Part shown: positions 18,393-26,560 of the stretch, piece after piece | Numbering within the stretch: position 1 is the first letter of the stretch | Layout: the number at the start of each line of letters is the position of its first letter | From: Singulisphaera sp. | GTDB taxonomy: Bacteria; Planctomycetota; Planctomycetia; Isosphaerales; Isosphaeraceae | DNA: 42,146 nt | Assembly: GCA_027451445.1 (NCBI GenBank) | Contig: DAIDJG010000175.1 | Location: 1 to 42,146 of the forward strand | Direction of reading: 5' to 3' | Made by a program: the position numbers and the translations under genes | The notes under the pieces: model-generated | Databases searched by the model: none | Told to the model about the DNA's origin: nothing | Seen by the model: only the letters and a program-made list of their open reading frames with translations

Positions 18393-19757
18393 ATGGGTCG
18401 CGAGTTTCCCCTGACACCGAGAGACGTTCCCCACATCACCACGACCCACCGGCGGATCGTGACGCCGATCCCCGTGCCGGCGTCGGTTGCGCGGTTCGAG
18501 CAACTGCGCAAGTATGAGCCGACCTCGATGGGCGGGCAGCCGCCGATCATTTGGCACGAGGGGGACGGGTTCCACCTCCGCGATCCTTACGGGAACCAGT
18601 GGATCGATTTCTCCGCGGGTGTCCTGGTCGCGTCGATGGGATACGGCCATCCTCGGGTGCTCGAGGCCATGCGAACCCAGCTCGACACGGGGCTGTATCA
18701 CACGTACTGCTTCGCGAACGAGCCGCGCGTCGAGCTCGTGGGAAAGCTCGCCGCCATGGCGCCAGCCCCCTTGGAGAAGGTGTTCCTGCTGTCGACGGGT
18801 TCCGAGGCCACGGAGTGCGCGATGAAGCTCGCGCGCACCTATGCGGTGCGCCGGGATATGCCAGGCAAGACGCGCCTCATCACCTTCGAGAACGGCTTCC
18901 ATGGGCGCACCCTCGGCGCCCAGCTCGCGGGCGGCTCTCCCGGTCTCAAGTCGTGGATCCCGGGGACGCATCCCGAATTCGTCCAGGTGCCGTTTCCCGA
19001 CGGATTCCGGACGAAGGATACGTCGTTCGCGTTCTTCGAAAAGAAGCTCGCCGAGCTCGGCGTGACGCCCGACACCGTGTACGGGGTCATGACCGAAACC
19101 TACCAGGGCTGCAACGCCCAGATGTTTCCGCCCGAGTACGCCCGGCAGATGCGCGCGTGGTGCGACAAGCACTCGGTACTCCTGATCTTCGACGAGATCC
19201 AGGCCGCGTTCGGCCGGACCGGGAAGATGTTTGGATTTGAACATCTCGGCGTTTCGCCCGATCTCATCACCTGCGGCAAGGGGATTTCCGGCGGTATGCC
19301 GTTGTCGGCCGTGATCGGGCGTCGCGATGTTATGGACCTGTACGGCCCCGGCGAGATGACCAGTACCCATACCGCGAATCCGGTCTGCTGCGCCGCAACG
19401 CTGGCGAATCTCCAGGCGCTCGAGGACGAGGGGGCCGTGGAAAACGCAGCGCGGCTGGGCGTGATCCTCGCCGAGGCGGCGGCCACGATTCAGCGTGCCT
19501 CGAACGGCAAGATTGGGCATGTCGCGACGGTCGGACTGGTCTCCGCTCTCCAGTTCGTCACGCCGGGGACGACGACCCCGGATCACGACACGGCCTGGGA
19601 AGTGGTGCGCTGCTGCGTGGAGTCGGGCGTGATGCTGTTTGCACCAGTAGGAGTCGGCGGCGGGGCGATCAAGATCAACCCGCCGTTGATCATCACCGAG
19701 GAGGGCCTGCGCGAGGGGCTCGACGTTGTGCTGGAAGCGGTGAAAGCGTTCGTTTAA
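18393..19757 (+). CDS. Class III PLP-dependent aminotransferase (GABA/ornithine aminotransferase-like)
   Basis: A 454-residue fold-type I aminotransferase that moves an amino group, usually from an omega-amino compound, to a 2-oxo acid. Landmarks in order are DFSAGVLVASMGYGHP, LLSTGSEATECAMKLAR (cofactor phosphate contact), ENGFHGRTLGA, LLIFDEIQAAFGRTGKMF (aspartate for the PLP ring nitrogen) and ITCGKGISGGMPLSAVIG with the Schiff-base lysine K296. A threonine in STHTANPVCCAA completes the cofactor site. ATG 18393 has CGGAG 7 nt upstream; a TTG nine codons earlier is in frame but has no such site. The neighbouring Gfo/Idh gene could supply an oxidised substrate, but a repeat element separates them. 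Exact substrate unknown. Confidence 0.9.
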   Translation: MGREFPLTPRDVPHITTTHRRIVTPIPVPASVARFEQLRKYEPTSMGGQPPIIWHEGDGFHLRDPYGNQWIDFSAGVLVASMGYGHPRVLEAMRTQLDTGLYHTYCFANEPRVELVGKLAAMAPAPLEKVFLLSTGSEATECAMKLARTYAVRRDMPGKTRLITFENGFHGRTLGAQLAGGSPGLKSWIPGTHPEFVQVPFPDGFRTKDTSFAFFEKKLAELGVTPDTVYGVMTETYQGCNAQMFPPEYARQMRAWCDKHSVLLIFDEIQAAFGRTGKMFGFEHLGVSPDLITCGKGISGGMPLSAVIGRRDVMDLYGPGEMTSTHTANPVCCAATLANLQALEDEGAVENAARLGVILAEAAATIQRASNGKIGHVATVGLVSALQFVTPGTTTPDHDTAWEVVRCCVESGVMLFAPVGVGGGAIKINPPLIITEEGLREGLDVVLEAVKAFV

Positions 19758-19819
19758 ACGCCCGCAGGCCATCGGGATCGATGGCGTCGGACAACGCTGG
19801 GGCAATGATGAAGATAATA

Positions 19820-19885
19820 ACACTAACCCGAAGCGCGAGCGAGGGATACATATTATCATTCCTCGCTTGCGCATCGGGTTAGTGT
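19820..19885. repeat. ACCCGAAGCGC inverted repeat
   Basis: ACACTAACCCGAAGCGCGAG... (19820-19844) is inverted at 19861-19885 with two mismatches in 25 nt around a 16-nt loop. A related, more decayed copy lies at 35941-36057. It sits 63 bp after the aminotransferase stop and could end its transcript, though no U-tract follows. Confidence 0.8.
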
Positions 19886-19940
19886 ATGGCATTCGATCCT
19901 TGGAACGACGGTGGGCGCTGTCCGCCGGACATGAGGTTTT

Positions 19941-22016
19941 ATGATGGGGCGTACATCCATGAAACGCTTGAGCCTCGCCCTGTTTGCCCTCATTCCGCTC
20001 GCTTGTGCGCCGAGGATTCAAGGCGCACCACTACCGAAAGCGATCGTCTCGTCTCCGTGCTCCAAGGCTCCGACCATCGATGGCGTGCTCGGCGCCGACG
20101 AGTGGAAGGAGGCGCCCGCACTCAAGTTTGACATGCCGCTGATCCGGTTCAGTCCGAACGGCATCGAAACGCGCCCGTGTGAGCTGCGCGTGATGAATTC
20201 GGCGAATGCCCTTTACGTCGCCCTGAGGGTGCCGGACAAGACGGTCGACAACAGTGTCTCGCCCCTCGTCGCCGACGGGGCCATGTTGGCGTTTGGCTCG
20301 GGACCTCAGATCGCTCCGGGTGACGATCGCAAGGCGATCGCTGGGCCCGTTTACCGTGATAAGCACGTCAAACCCGCGGGCAAAGGCGAAGACGACGACG
20401 CGAAGCAAGACGGCCAGGGCATGCTGGGTCGCGAGTCGGGGATGTGTGTATTCGAGTGGGCCGTGCCGCTTAATTCGGGCGACAAGCAAGACCTCCAGGC
20501 GAAGCCAGGCGACACGATCCGCTTCAATCTGGCCTACTTCGATGCGTTCCAGATTCCGATAACCAAGACCGTCATCGGCAGCATCCATGGCGCACCCCTC
20601 GACCGGGGAGATGCCTGGGGGACACTGCAACTCGCGTCGAACGTGAAGGACGACGGTGGCTCAGCGTTCCAAGGGCCGAGCTGGGTCAAACCGCTGTTTG
20701 AAGGGCTCAAGAGCAGTCCGGCCTCGCGCCTGCATTTTGTCGACGCACCGTTGACGCCGGGCTCGACGTCGTCCAAGGCGCTGCTGTCATTTACCTACCG
20801 TGACGAGCACGGCGCCGAGAAGGAAGGCAAGGCCAAGCTCTACCTGCCGGAGTCCGTCCGCACCGACCCGAAGGCGAAGCGTCCCCTGTTTTTCGCCAGC
20901 GGGTACGAGATGGCCGATGGCATGGACCAAATCTATTCGCGACTCGGATGGATCGTCTCGTCGCCCCGAGAGCTGCCAACCAATCCCTTACTCCGCACCA
21001 TCAACCCCGACAGCGCCCTGCTGCACATGGTGCGTGCGCTCCCGTTCGTCGACGACACGCGCGTGATCATCGGCGGTGGCAGTGCCGGCGGATACATGAC
21101 CTTGATGCAGGCGGCCGAGACCTTCCCACTCGCGGGGGCGATCCCGGACGTTCCGCCCGTGAACTGGGGCTACAACGCAGCCTATTTCTACAAACAGTTC
21201 GACAAGGCTGGTCCCCAGCAGGGGAGCAAGGATGCGAAACTTCCCTTCCTTTTCGCCGTGGCTACTCTCCTCAAGGGTTGCCAGAACGTCTACGGCGCCG
21301 ATTACGATGAGGCGACCTGGTTCGCCCATTCGCCCCTCGCCCATGTTCCCACGATCACGTGTCCCGTCTCCATCTACTGGTCGACCGCCGACATGCTCGT
21401 CCCCATCAACCAGGTCGGTGCGCGTTGGGTCCAACCGTTCGACGCCACGAAATTCCCCGAGGGGTTCACTATGGATCCGAAGTCCCTCATGACGAGTCGG
21501 GACGGGCGGTTGACGCTGCTGGATGTTTTACCGTCGAGTGATTATGAGGTGTTCACACACAAGGTTCCCGCAGGTACGTCGCTGGTGGGCGCAGCGGGGC
21601 CGCACGCCGTGTTTGAGCTGCCAATGAGCGCTGACAAGCTTTGGTCGATCGGGATCGTTGACGAGGGAGCTCCGGAGCCCAATCTCGGACACCGGAAATA
21701 CAACCTCAACCTGAATCGCGCGGGTTTCATCGAGCGAGCCGCCGCCGGCAAGGTCCCCGCCCGCCAGCTCACGCTCGTCAAGCTGGAGCGGCTGATGGAT
21801 CGCTACGCTGGTAAGGAGTGGCTCCCGACTCGACTGAAGCACCTCGATTTCCCCGACAGCGAGCGCGCCGACGTGCTGCGCGGACTGCGGACATACACCG
21901 CCGCCGGCGCGGAGAACGCAGGCACGTTCAGTGCACTTTATGGGCAGCTTCCGGCTGTCAAGCGCGTGTTGGAACCCGAGGTGGTCAAGGAGTTGGAGTC
22001 GGGTAAGTCCCGCTAA
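19941..22016 (+). CDS. Secreted alpha/beta hydrolase with N-terminal CBM9/DOMON-like domain
   Basis: A 691-residue exported protein. MKRLSLALFALIPLACA (starting at residue 7) is a signal peptide, so the ATG at 19959 may be the true start; GAGG precedes the ATG at 19941. Residues about 40-235 resemble a family 9 carbohydrate-binding/DOMON-like beta sandwich (TIDGVLGADEWKEAPALKF, ANALYVALRVPD). The second half is an alpha/beta hydrolase of the prolyl-oligopeptidase/dienelactone type: the nucleophile motif is GGSAGG with S381, and CPVSIYWSTADMLVPINQV matches the strand carrying the acid. The catalytic histidine may be in AAGPHAVFE or LGHRKY; I cannot decide which. It could be a carbohydrate esterase or a peptidase. 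Its place beside sugar-type oxidoreductase genes mildly favours a carbohydrate substrate. Confidence 0.78.
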   Translation: MMGRTSMKRLSLALFALIPLACAPRIQGAPLPKAIVSSPCSKAPTIDGVLGADEWKEAPALKFDMPLIRFSPNGIETRPCELRVMNSANALYVALRVPDKTVDNSVSPLVADGAMLAFGSGPQIAPGDDRKAIAGPVYRDKHVKPAGKGEDDDAKQDGQGMLGRESGMCVFEWAVPLNSGDKQDLQAKPGDTIRFNLAYFDAFQIPITKTVIGSIHGAPLDRGDAWGTLQLASNVKDDGGSAFQGPSWVKPLFEGLKSSPASRLHFVDAPLTPGSTSSKALLSFTYRDEHGAEKEGKAKLYLPESVRTDPKAKRPLFFASGYEMADGMDQIYSRLGWIVSSPRELPTNPLLRTINPDSALLHMVRALPFVDDTRVIIGGGSAGGYMTLMQAAETFPLAGAIPDVPPVNWGYNAAYFYKQFDKAGPQQGSKDAKLPFLFAVATLLKGCQNVYGADYDEATWFAHSPLAHVPTITCPVSIYWSTADMLVPINQVGARWVQPFDATKFPEGFTMDPKSLMTSRDGRLTLLDVLPSSDYEVFTHKVPAGTSLVGAAGPHAVFELPMSADKLWSIGIVDEGAPEPNLGHRKYNLNLNRAGFIERAAAGKVPARQLTLVKLERLMDRYAGKEWLPTRLKHLDFPDSERADVLRGLRTYTAAGAENAGTFSALYGQLPAVKRVLEPEVVKELESGKSR

Positions 22017-22479
22017 CGGGGGATCGCGACCGCGTTGTGCGCGACCGGTCGGCCCACGCGCTCAATTCATTCGTCTCAATGAGACGAACATATTAACTCC
22101 CCCCCTTGGGAAGGGGGGGTAGGGGGGGGGTGGGGAGTAACCGCGGCCGACGGCTCATCGCCGTCAACCGTCTGGTGGATGACCGCCATTCTTTGGGAAA
22201 TGACGAGATCGCGGGCGCCCAACGCCACAGGCCGTGGGCGGAGGCAAAGGCCCACCCCCCCTAACCCCCCCTTCCCAAGGGGGGGAGTTATATGTTCTCG
22301 CCGTCGCGAAGACGAAAATGGCGCACAGGGGTACCGTGAGCCATTCAAACGCGACAACGCGACCCACTCTCAGAGTTGCTCTTGGCCGATTTGGGGCTTC
22401 CGACTAAGATGCACCGCGCCTCGGGAGACCCGCACGCTCGTCATTTCGAAAATCCGTCGCGGGAAAGGCCAAAACGGTC
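22017..22479. other. 463-bp gene-free region holding a paired GC-run element
   Basis: Apart from the 22086-22297 inverted-repeat element I see nothing gene-like. The last 180 bp before the HEAT-repeat gene should hold its promoter, but no convincing -35/-10 pair stands out. Confidence 0.55.
22086..22297. repeat. Paired GC-run inverted-repeat element (212 bp)
   Basis: Left arm from 22086: GAACATATTAACTCC, a C-run, TTGGGAA, a G-run, TA, a G-run and TGGGG. The right arm (about 22250-22297) is its near-perfect reverse complement, ending GAGTTATATGTTC. Each arm also contains its own C-run/TTGGGAA/G-run hairpin and a G-rich tract able to form a quadruplex. About 110 bp of unrelated sequence lies between the arms. 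This is a MITE- or REP-doublet-like layout with no open reading frame of note. Confidence 0.8.
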
Positions 22480-23184
22480 ATGGATGACACGTTCTCGATA
22501 CGTCGGGCCTACGCATGTTGGGTCGCCCTTGCGGGACTCGCCCTGGGTGGGTGTGCGCACTTTTACCCGGTGGGCACCACCGCGACGAATATCCTCCGAC
22601 ACGCCCAGGAGGATCCCGATCCGAATGTGCGGTTCGTCGCCTACAACAAGCTCGCGTCGCCAAACGTGTACGACAACCAGGAACAAAAGGAAAATGTCGT
22701 TCGCGTCCTCATCAAGCGGCTCGAACTGGCCAACGAACCCGCCGCCAGCCGCGCTGCAATCTGCCGGACGCTCGGCGAAATTGGCCTCCCCGAAGCCCGC
22801 GACGCCATGCGTCGGGCCGTCGACGACCCGGAAGGGCTCATTCGGGTCGAAGCCTGCCGTGCCCTGGGCAAGGTTGGACGTGAAGAGGACGCCGTGATCC
22901 TCAGCCGGATCATGGCCGCCGACGCCTTGCTCGATGCCAATGTCGCCGCGATCGAGGGTCTGGCCAGCCTCAAACCGAAAGATCCGCGCATTCTGCAGGT
23001 CCTCGTGCAGGGAATGGACAACGATCGGCCGGCCATCCGGTATGCGTCGTTGAAAGCACTCCGGTCCATGACCGGCAAGGACTTTGGGATCCAACCCCAG
23101 CCCTGGCGCGAATACGTCCAGCCCATGCTCCAGTCGAACACCACCGCCACAGCCATCGCGCCACCGGCGACAGAGAAGAAGTAG
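22480..23184 (+). CDS. HEAT-repeat lipoprotein
   Basis: A 234-residue protein with a lipoprotein signal: hydrophobic residues about 13-24, then the lipobox LGGC with C25 as the lipidated cysteine. The mature part is helical repeats of HEAT type, for example DPDPNVRFVAYNKLASPNVY, AASRAAICRTLGEIGLPEAR, EGLIRVEACRALGKVGREED and RPAIRYASLKALRSMTGKDF, each about 30-37 residues with the DxxxxVRxxAxxAL pattern. It is probably membrane-anchored and serves as a protein-binding scaffold; the partner is unknown. The polar tail is Thr/Ala-rich and ends EKK. mutS2 begins 249 bp downstream on the same strand behind a hairpin, so shared transcription is uncertain. Confidence 0.85.
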   Translation: MDDTFSIRRAYACWVALAGLALGGCAHFYPVGTTATNILRHAQEDPDPNVRFVAYNKLASPNVYDNQEQKENVVRVLIKRLELANEPAASRAAICRTLGEIGLPEARDAMRRAVDDPEGLIRVEACRALGKVGREEDAVILSRIMAADALLDANVAAIEGLASLKPKDPRILQVLVQGMDNDRPAIRYASLKALRSMTGKDFGIQPQPWREYVQPMLQSNTTATAIAPPATEKK

Positions 23185-23210
23185 GCGTCGGTGCCGGAAG
23201 TGGAGCGGAG

Positions 23211-23264
23211 CCGAAAAAGGGGGATGGGCTCCGAGTCTTCGAGGTGCCTGTCCCCCTTTTCCGG
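23211..23264. repeat. AAAAAGGGGGA inverted repeat, possible terminator
   Basis: CCGAAAAAGGGGGATGGGCT... is inverted as GGTGCCTGTCCCCCTTTTCC (plus GG) with a few mismatches around a loop of about 10 nt. It starts 26 bp after the HEAT-repeat stop. The CCCCCTTTT end gives a modest T-tract on the plus strand, so it may terminate that gene. A partial copy (CCTGTCCCCTTTGGG) follows near 23376. Confidence 0.65.
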
Positions 23265-23433
23265 CGGAGCGGGCGTGTGTCGTTGTGCGGCCGCATTGCA
23301 GATCGCATACGCCGACGCAATGCAGCGACGTGGCCCGATTGGCCCGCGACGTGCGATAATAGACCCAGAGCGAACCTGTCCCCTTTGGGTCGTGTCGCTG
23401 TGGGGTCGATGGTCGAGTGCGCCGCGAGGTTTC

Positions 23434-25497
23434 ATGGACACGCATACGCTGGGTCTCCTGGAGTTCGACAAGATTCGCGCCTTGGTCGCCGCGCGCGCGG
23501 CGTGCTCGCTGGGCAAGGACGAAGCCCGGCGCATGGAGCCGAGCCGCGACCTGGGGGAGATCCGCTCGCGCCAGGCCCTCACGACCGAGATGGCCGACGC
23601 CCTTGTCGCGGGCCTCTCGCCGCCGTTCGGCGGCCTGCACGACATCCGGCCCCAGGTGCGCCGGGCACAGGTCGGGTCGATGCTCGATCCGGAAGAGCTG
23701 GCGCAGGTGGTTGAAACGTTACGGGCCGTGGGCAATCTCGACCGCTGGCTGGGCCGGATCGGCGATGAGTTTCCGCGACTCGGGGCGATCAAACGGGAGA
23801 TCGGCGAATTCTCGGGCGTGGTCAACGCGATCGAGGGGTGCCTCGACAGCCGGGGGACGATCCTCGATACGGCCAGCCGCAAGCTCTCGGAGATCCGCCG
23901 GGAGATCGGCCAGGCCGAGGAGCGGATCCAGGAAACGCTGCGCAGGATGCTCCGCTCCAACGAGATCAAACGCATCCTCCGCTATCCCAACTTCACGATG
24001 GTCGGCCACCATTACGTCTTGCCGATCGCAAAGGAGCACCGGGGCGAGATTCAGGGGTCGGTCCATCGCACGAGCTCCAGCAACGAGACCGTCTTCATCG
24101 AGCCCCAGGCCATTGCCGAACAATCGGCGCAGCTCTCGTTTCTGCGTGCCCGAGAGGCCAAGGAGATCCGCCGCATCCTCCGCTGGCTCAGTGCCCAGGT
24201 CGGGCATGTGGCCGAGTCGCTGCTCGGCTCGCTCGAGACTCTGAGCGAGCTCGACCTGGTCTTCGCCCGAGGACGCCTCAGCCTCGATTACCGCATGTCC
24301 CCTCCCGACTTCAACACGGAGGGGAAACTTGTTTTGCGAGGCGCCCGCCACCCGCTGCTCGAAGCGCTCTTCCGAGGCGAGCTGAGGCCCCCCGCTCCCG
24401 AGGCCCCGGAAGGGGAAGCCCCACCGGCCGTTGAGGCCCCCGCGCCGGCCGAGACGAGGACCGTCGTGCCGATCGACGTTCACCTTGGCCTTCAATTTCA
24501 CATCCTGATCGTGACCGGCCCCAACACCGGCGGCAAAACCGTGGCGCTCAAGACGGTGGGACTCCTCGCGGTCATGGCGCAATCGGGCCTACATATCCCC
24601 GCACATCAAGGCTCGCAGCTCCCTGTGTTCGACGCCGTGCTCGCCGACATCGGCGACGAGCAGAGCCTGGAGCAGTCGCTCTCCACCTTTTCGTCGCACA
24701 TCCGGCGCGTCGCTGAGATTTTTGCCCACGCGACAGAACATTCTCTAATACTCCTCGACGAGATGGGCGCGGGGACCGACCCGGCCGAAGGGGCCGCGCT
24801 CGGGCGTGCGATCCTCGACGAGCTGGACAGTGTGGGTTGCCGGGCGATCGTCACCACGCACCTCGGCGACCTGAAGACCTACGCGTTCACGAACCCGAGG
24901 GCCGAGAACGCCGCGGTTGAGTTCGACCTGGAAACCCTGCGACCGTTGTACCGCCTGCATACCGGCGACATCGGTCAGTCAAATGCACTCCAGATCGCGC
25001 GCCGGTTGAACCTGCCCGAACATCTGGTCGAGCGTGCCGGCCGCTACCTCGAACAGAGCCGGGGCGATCGCGTGCCGGAGATGGAGATCGTCCAGAAGCT
25101 GCGCCAGGACGCCGAGGCCGCCCGTCAAGCCGCGCTCGAGGCACAGGCCGAGGCCGAGCGCAGTCGCGAGGCGCTGGCCCAGCGCATGACCGACCTTCAG
25201 CGCCAGGCCGAGAACGACGCCCGCCTCGTCGAGGCCCGGGCCCGCCTTCAGCCGGGCGACCGCGTGGTCGTCCCTCGCTTTGGTTACGATAGGCCCGGGC
25301 GCATCGTGAAGCTCGACCCTCGCAAGAAGACCGCCATCGTCGCCATCGGCATGATGCAGTGGGACGTCGCGATCGACGAGCTGATTCCCCAGGTGGCCCG
25401 CACACCTGAGGTCCCGGCGACGTCGGGGGCGGGGAAGGGAAAGGGGGGAGCGGGACGCGGTGCAGGGAGGTTGGAGGATTTTGAAGATAAGGCTTGA
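23434..25497 (+). CDS. mutS2: MutS2-family ATPase lacking the Smr domain
   Basis: MutS2 proteins bind branched DNA or collided ribosomes rather than mismatches. From ATG 23434 the product is 687 residues. The frame is open upstream, but that part is read through a hairpin, and CGAGG lies 4 nt before this ATG. Landmarks: an N-terminal helical core beginning MDTHTLGLLEFDKIRALV; a connector including NEIKRILRYPNFTMVGHHYV; TSSSNETVFIEPQAIAE; Walker A GPNTGGKT (362-369); QSLEQSLSTFSSHIRR; Walker B LILLDEMGAGTDP with D442 and E443; TTHLGDLKTYA. A Pro/Glu/Ala-rich insert lies just before the ATPase core. A coiled coil follows the ATPase, then a short KOW-like stretch (GDRVVVPRFG). The usual C-terminal Smr nuclease domain is absent, and a low-complexity tail takes its place. 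Confidence 0.93.
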   Translation: MDTHTLGLLEFDKIRALVAARAACSLGKDEARRMEPSRDLGEIRSRQALTTEMADALVAGLSPPFGGLHDIRPQVRRAQVGSMLDPEELAQVVETLRAVGNLDRWLGRIGDEFPRLGAIKREIGEFSGVVNAIEGCLDSRGTILDTASRKLSEIRREIGQAEERIQETLRRMLRSNEIKRILRYPNFTMVGHHYVLPIAKEHRGEIQGSVHRTSSSNETVFIEPQAIAEQSAQLSFLRAREAKEIRRILRWLSAQVGHVAESLLGSLETLSELDLVFARGRLSLDYRMSPPDFNTEGKLVLRGARHPLLEALFRGELRPPAPEAPEGEAPPAVEAPAPAETRTVVPIDVHLGLQFHILIVTGPNTGGKTVALKTVGLLAVMAQSGLHIPAHQGSQLPVFDAVLADIGDEQSLEQSLSTFSSHIRRVAEIFAHATEHSLILLDEMGAGTDPAEGAALGRAILDELDSVGCRAIVTTHLGDLKTYAFTNPRAENAAVEFDLETLRPLYRLHTGDIGQSNALQIARRLNLPEHLVERAGRYLEQSRGDRVPEMEIVQKLRQDAEAARQAALEAQAEAERSREALAQRMTDLQRQAENDARLVEARARLQPGDRVVVPRFGYDRPGRIVKLDPRKKTAIVAIGMMQWDVAIDELIPQVARTPEVPATSGAGKGKGGAGRGAGRLEDFEDKA

Positions 25498-25692
25498 GGC
25501 GTACGTTCAATTCTCACGCGAGAATGCCTTGACGCTCCATGATCGCAGCCTGGTGTATGGGGATTAGCCCTTTCCGGCCCACCCATCGACCGATACAATG
25601 ACTTGTGTAGTTGTTAAACCAAGAGTGCGGTTCGGGCGGTGGACACCGGGTCAGACCGCTGAGCTATCCCTACCCCGGACCCGAGAAGGCAA

Positions 25693-26130
25693 ATGACGAC
25701 CGATTTGATCCATGATCGAGGCCGCGGGCCGGAGATTCAAGGCACCCGGATCACAATATACGATTTAATCCCCCACTTTCTGGATTCAGACGTGACAGAG
25801 GCATCAATCTGTCAGCGTTATGATCTGACGTCCGAACAGGTGGCCGCCGCGAGAGCGTACGTCCTGAACCAACCAGATGTCTTGGGGAGATTCTTGCGAA
25901 TCGAAGCCAAGATGGCTGCGGGAAATCCCCCCGAGGTGATCGAAAGAGCGGAGCAGACACGCGCTGCACTTTTGAGTTTCAAGGAATGGCTCGCCCAACG
26001 TCGGCGGGACGAGACTCAAGGTCAAAGCACCGAAGGGCAAGAGGAATGCAACGGATCCGCCTCGCGACAACTCCCAACCTTTAAGGAATGGCTGGCCGAA
26101 ACCGAACTGCGGTCAGGAAGCGCGTTGTGA
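25693..26130 (+). CDS. DUF433 protein, probable antitoxin
   Basis: A 145-residue protein whose first 75 residues match DUF433, a small helical, DNA-binding-like domain found as the antitoxin partner of PIN-like toxins: RGPEIQGTRITIYDLIPHFL, then EASICQRYDLTSEQVAAARA. GAGAAGG precedes the ATG by 3-4 nt. The C-terminal half is longer than in most DUF433 proteins and carries the hexapeptide FKEWLA twice (residues 96-101 and 130-135), separated by a polar Gln/Glu-rich linker. The toxin-like gene starts one nt after this stop, so the two are surely co-translated. DUF433 proteins commonly repress their own operon; no operator was identified here. Confidence 0.85.
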   Translation: MTTDLIHDRGRGPEIQGTRITIYDLIPHFLDSDVTEASICQRYDLTSEQVAAARAYVLNQPDVLGRFLRIEAKMAAGNPPEVIERAEQTRAALLSFKEWLAQRRRDETQGQSTEGQEECNGSASRQLPTFKEWLAETELRSGSAL

Positions 26131-26131
26131 C

Positions 26132-26560
26132 ATGGCGGGCCTCCTGGCGGATGTCAACGTTCAAGGTCACTTGCCCTATCTCGTCCGCTTGCTCCAAGCG
26201 ATGGGCTTAACCGAGGTTTTCGAATCGCTCAATCTTCGATTTGTCACGTTCCGAGACCTCGGGCTTGATCGAGGCATGGATGACCGCCCGCTGTGGAATT
26301 ACTGTCAGAGCGAACGGTGGGTCTTGTTCACCGACAACCGCAACGACGACGGTCCAAATTCCTTGAAACGTACGCTCGACGATTCCTGGATACTGGGTCA
26401 CCTCCCGATCCTCACACTCTCGAACAAGGGTCGGTTCGAAAACAACAGGGTCTACGCAGATAAGACCGCCGCAGACATTGCGAACGTTTTGTTTGACGTC
26501 TACACGACGGGCTCGTCTTGTGATCAACCGCGGATCTACGTTCCGTTTCAGTGGCCTTGA
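26132..26560 (+). CDS. PIN-like (DUF5615/Mut7-C-type) probable toxin nuclease
   Basis: A 142-residue protein. LLADVNVQGHLPYLVRLLQ at the N-terminus supplies the first conserved aspartate of the DUF5615-type PIN-like fold. VTFRDLGLDRGMDDRPLW provides the middle acidic cluster and VLFTDNRNDDGPNSL the later one, the usual metal-binding positions for RNA cleavage. The length is a little above the 110-120 residues common for this group. It directly follows a DUF433 gene, the classic antitoxin partner, which supports a type II toxin-antitoxin module; activity against RNA is inferred. Its stop TGA overlaps the ATG of the next gene (TGATG), so a third protein is coupled to the pair. Confidence 0.8.
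   Translation: MAGLLADVNVQGHLPYLVRLLQAMGLTEVFESLNLRFVTFRDLGLDRGMDDRPLWNYCQSERWVLFTDNRNDDGPNSLKRTLDDSWILGHLPILTLSNKGRFENNRVYADKTAADIANVLFDVYTTGSSCDQPRIYVPFQWP

Noticed and set aside
18174-20021. Minus-strand open frame of 615 codons
   Set aside because: Antisense to the aminotransferase and read through two repeat elements; no recognisable domain.
22086-22297. Insertion sequence with transposase
   Set aside because: The arms resemble terminal inverted repeats, but the spacer has no transposase or other coding sequence.
22641-23975. Minus-strand open frame of 444 codons
   Set aside because: Antisense to the HEAT lipoprotein and mutS2 start; Ser/Arg-rich shadow composition.
25630-25680. tRNA-like stretch with ATAGCTCAGCGGT on the minus strand
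   Set aside because: No matching D-stem partner, anticodon arm or T-loop could be assembled, so it is not a tRNA gene.
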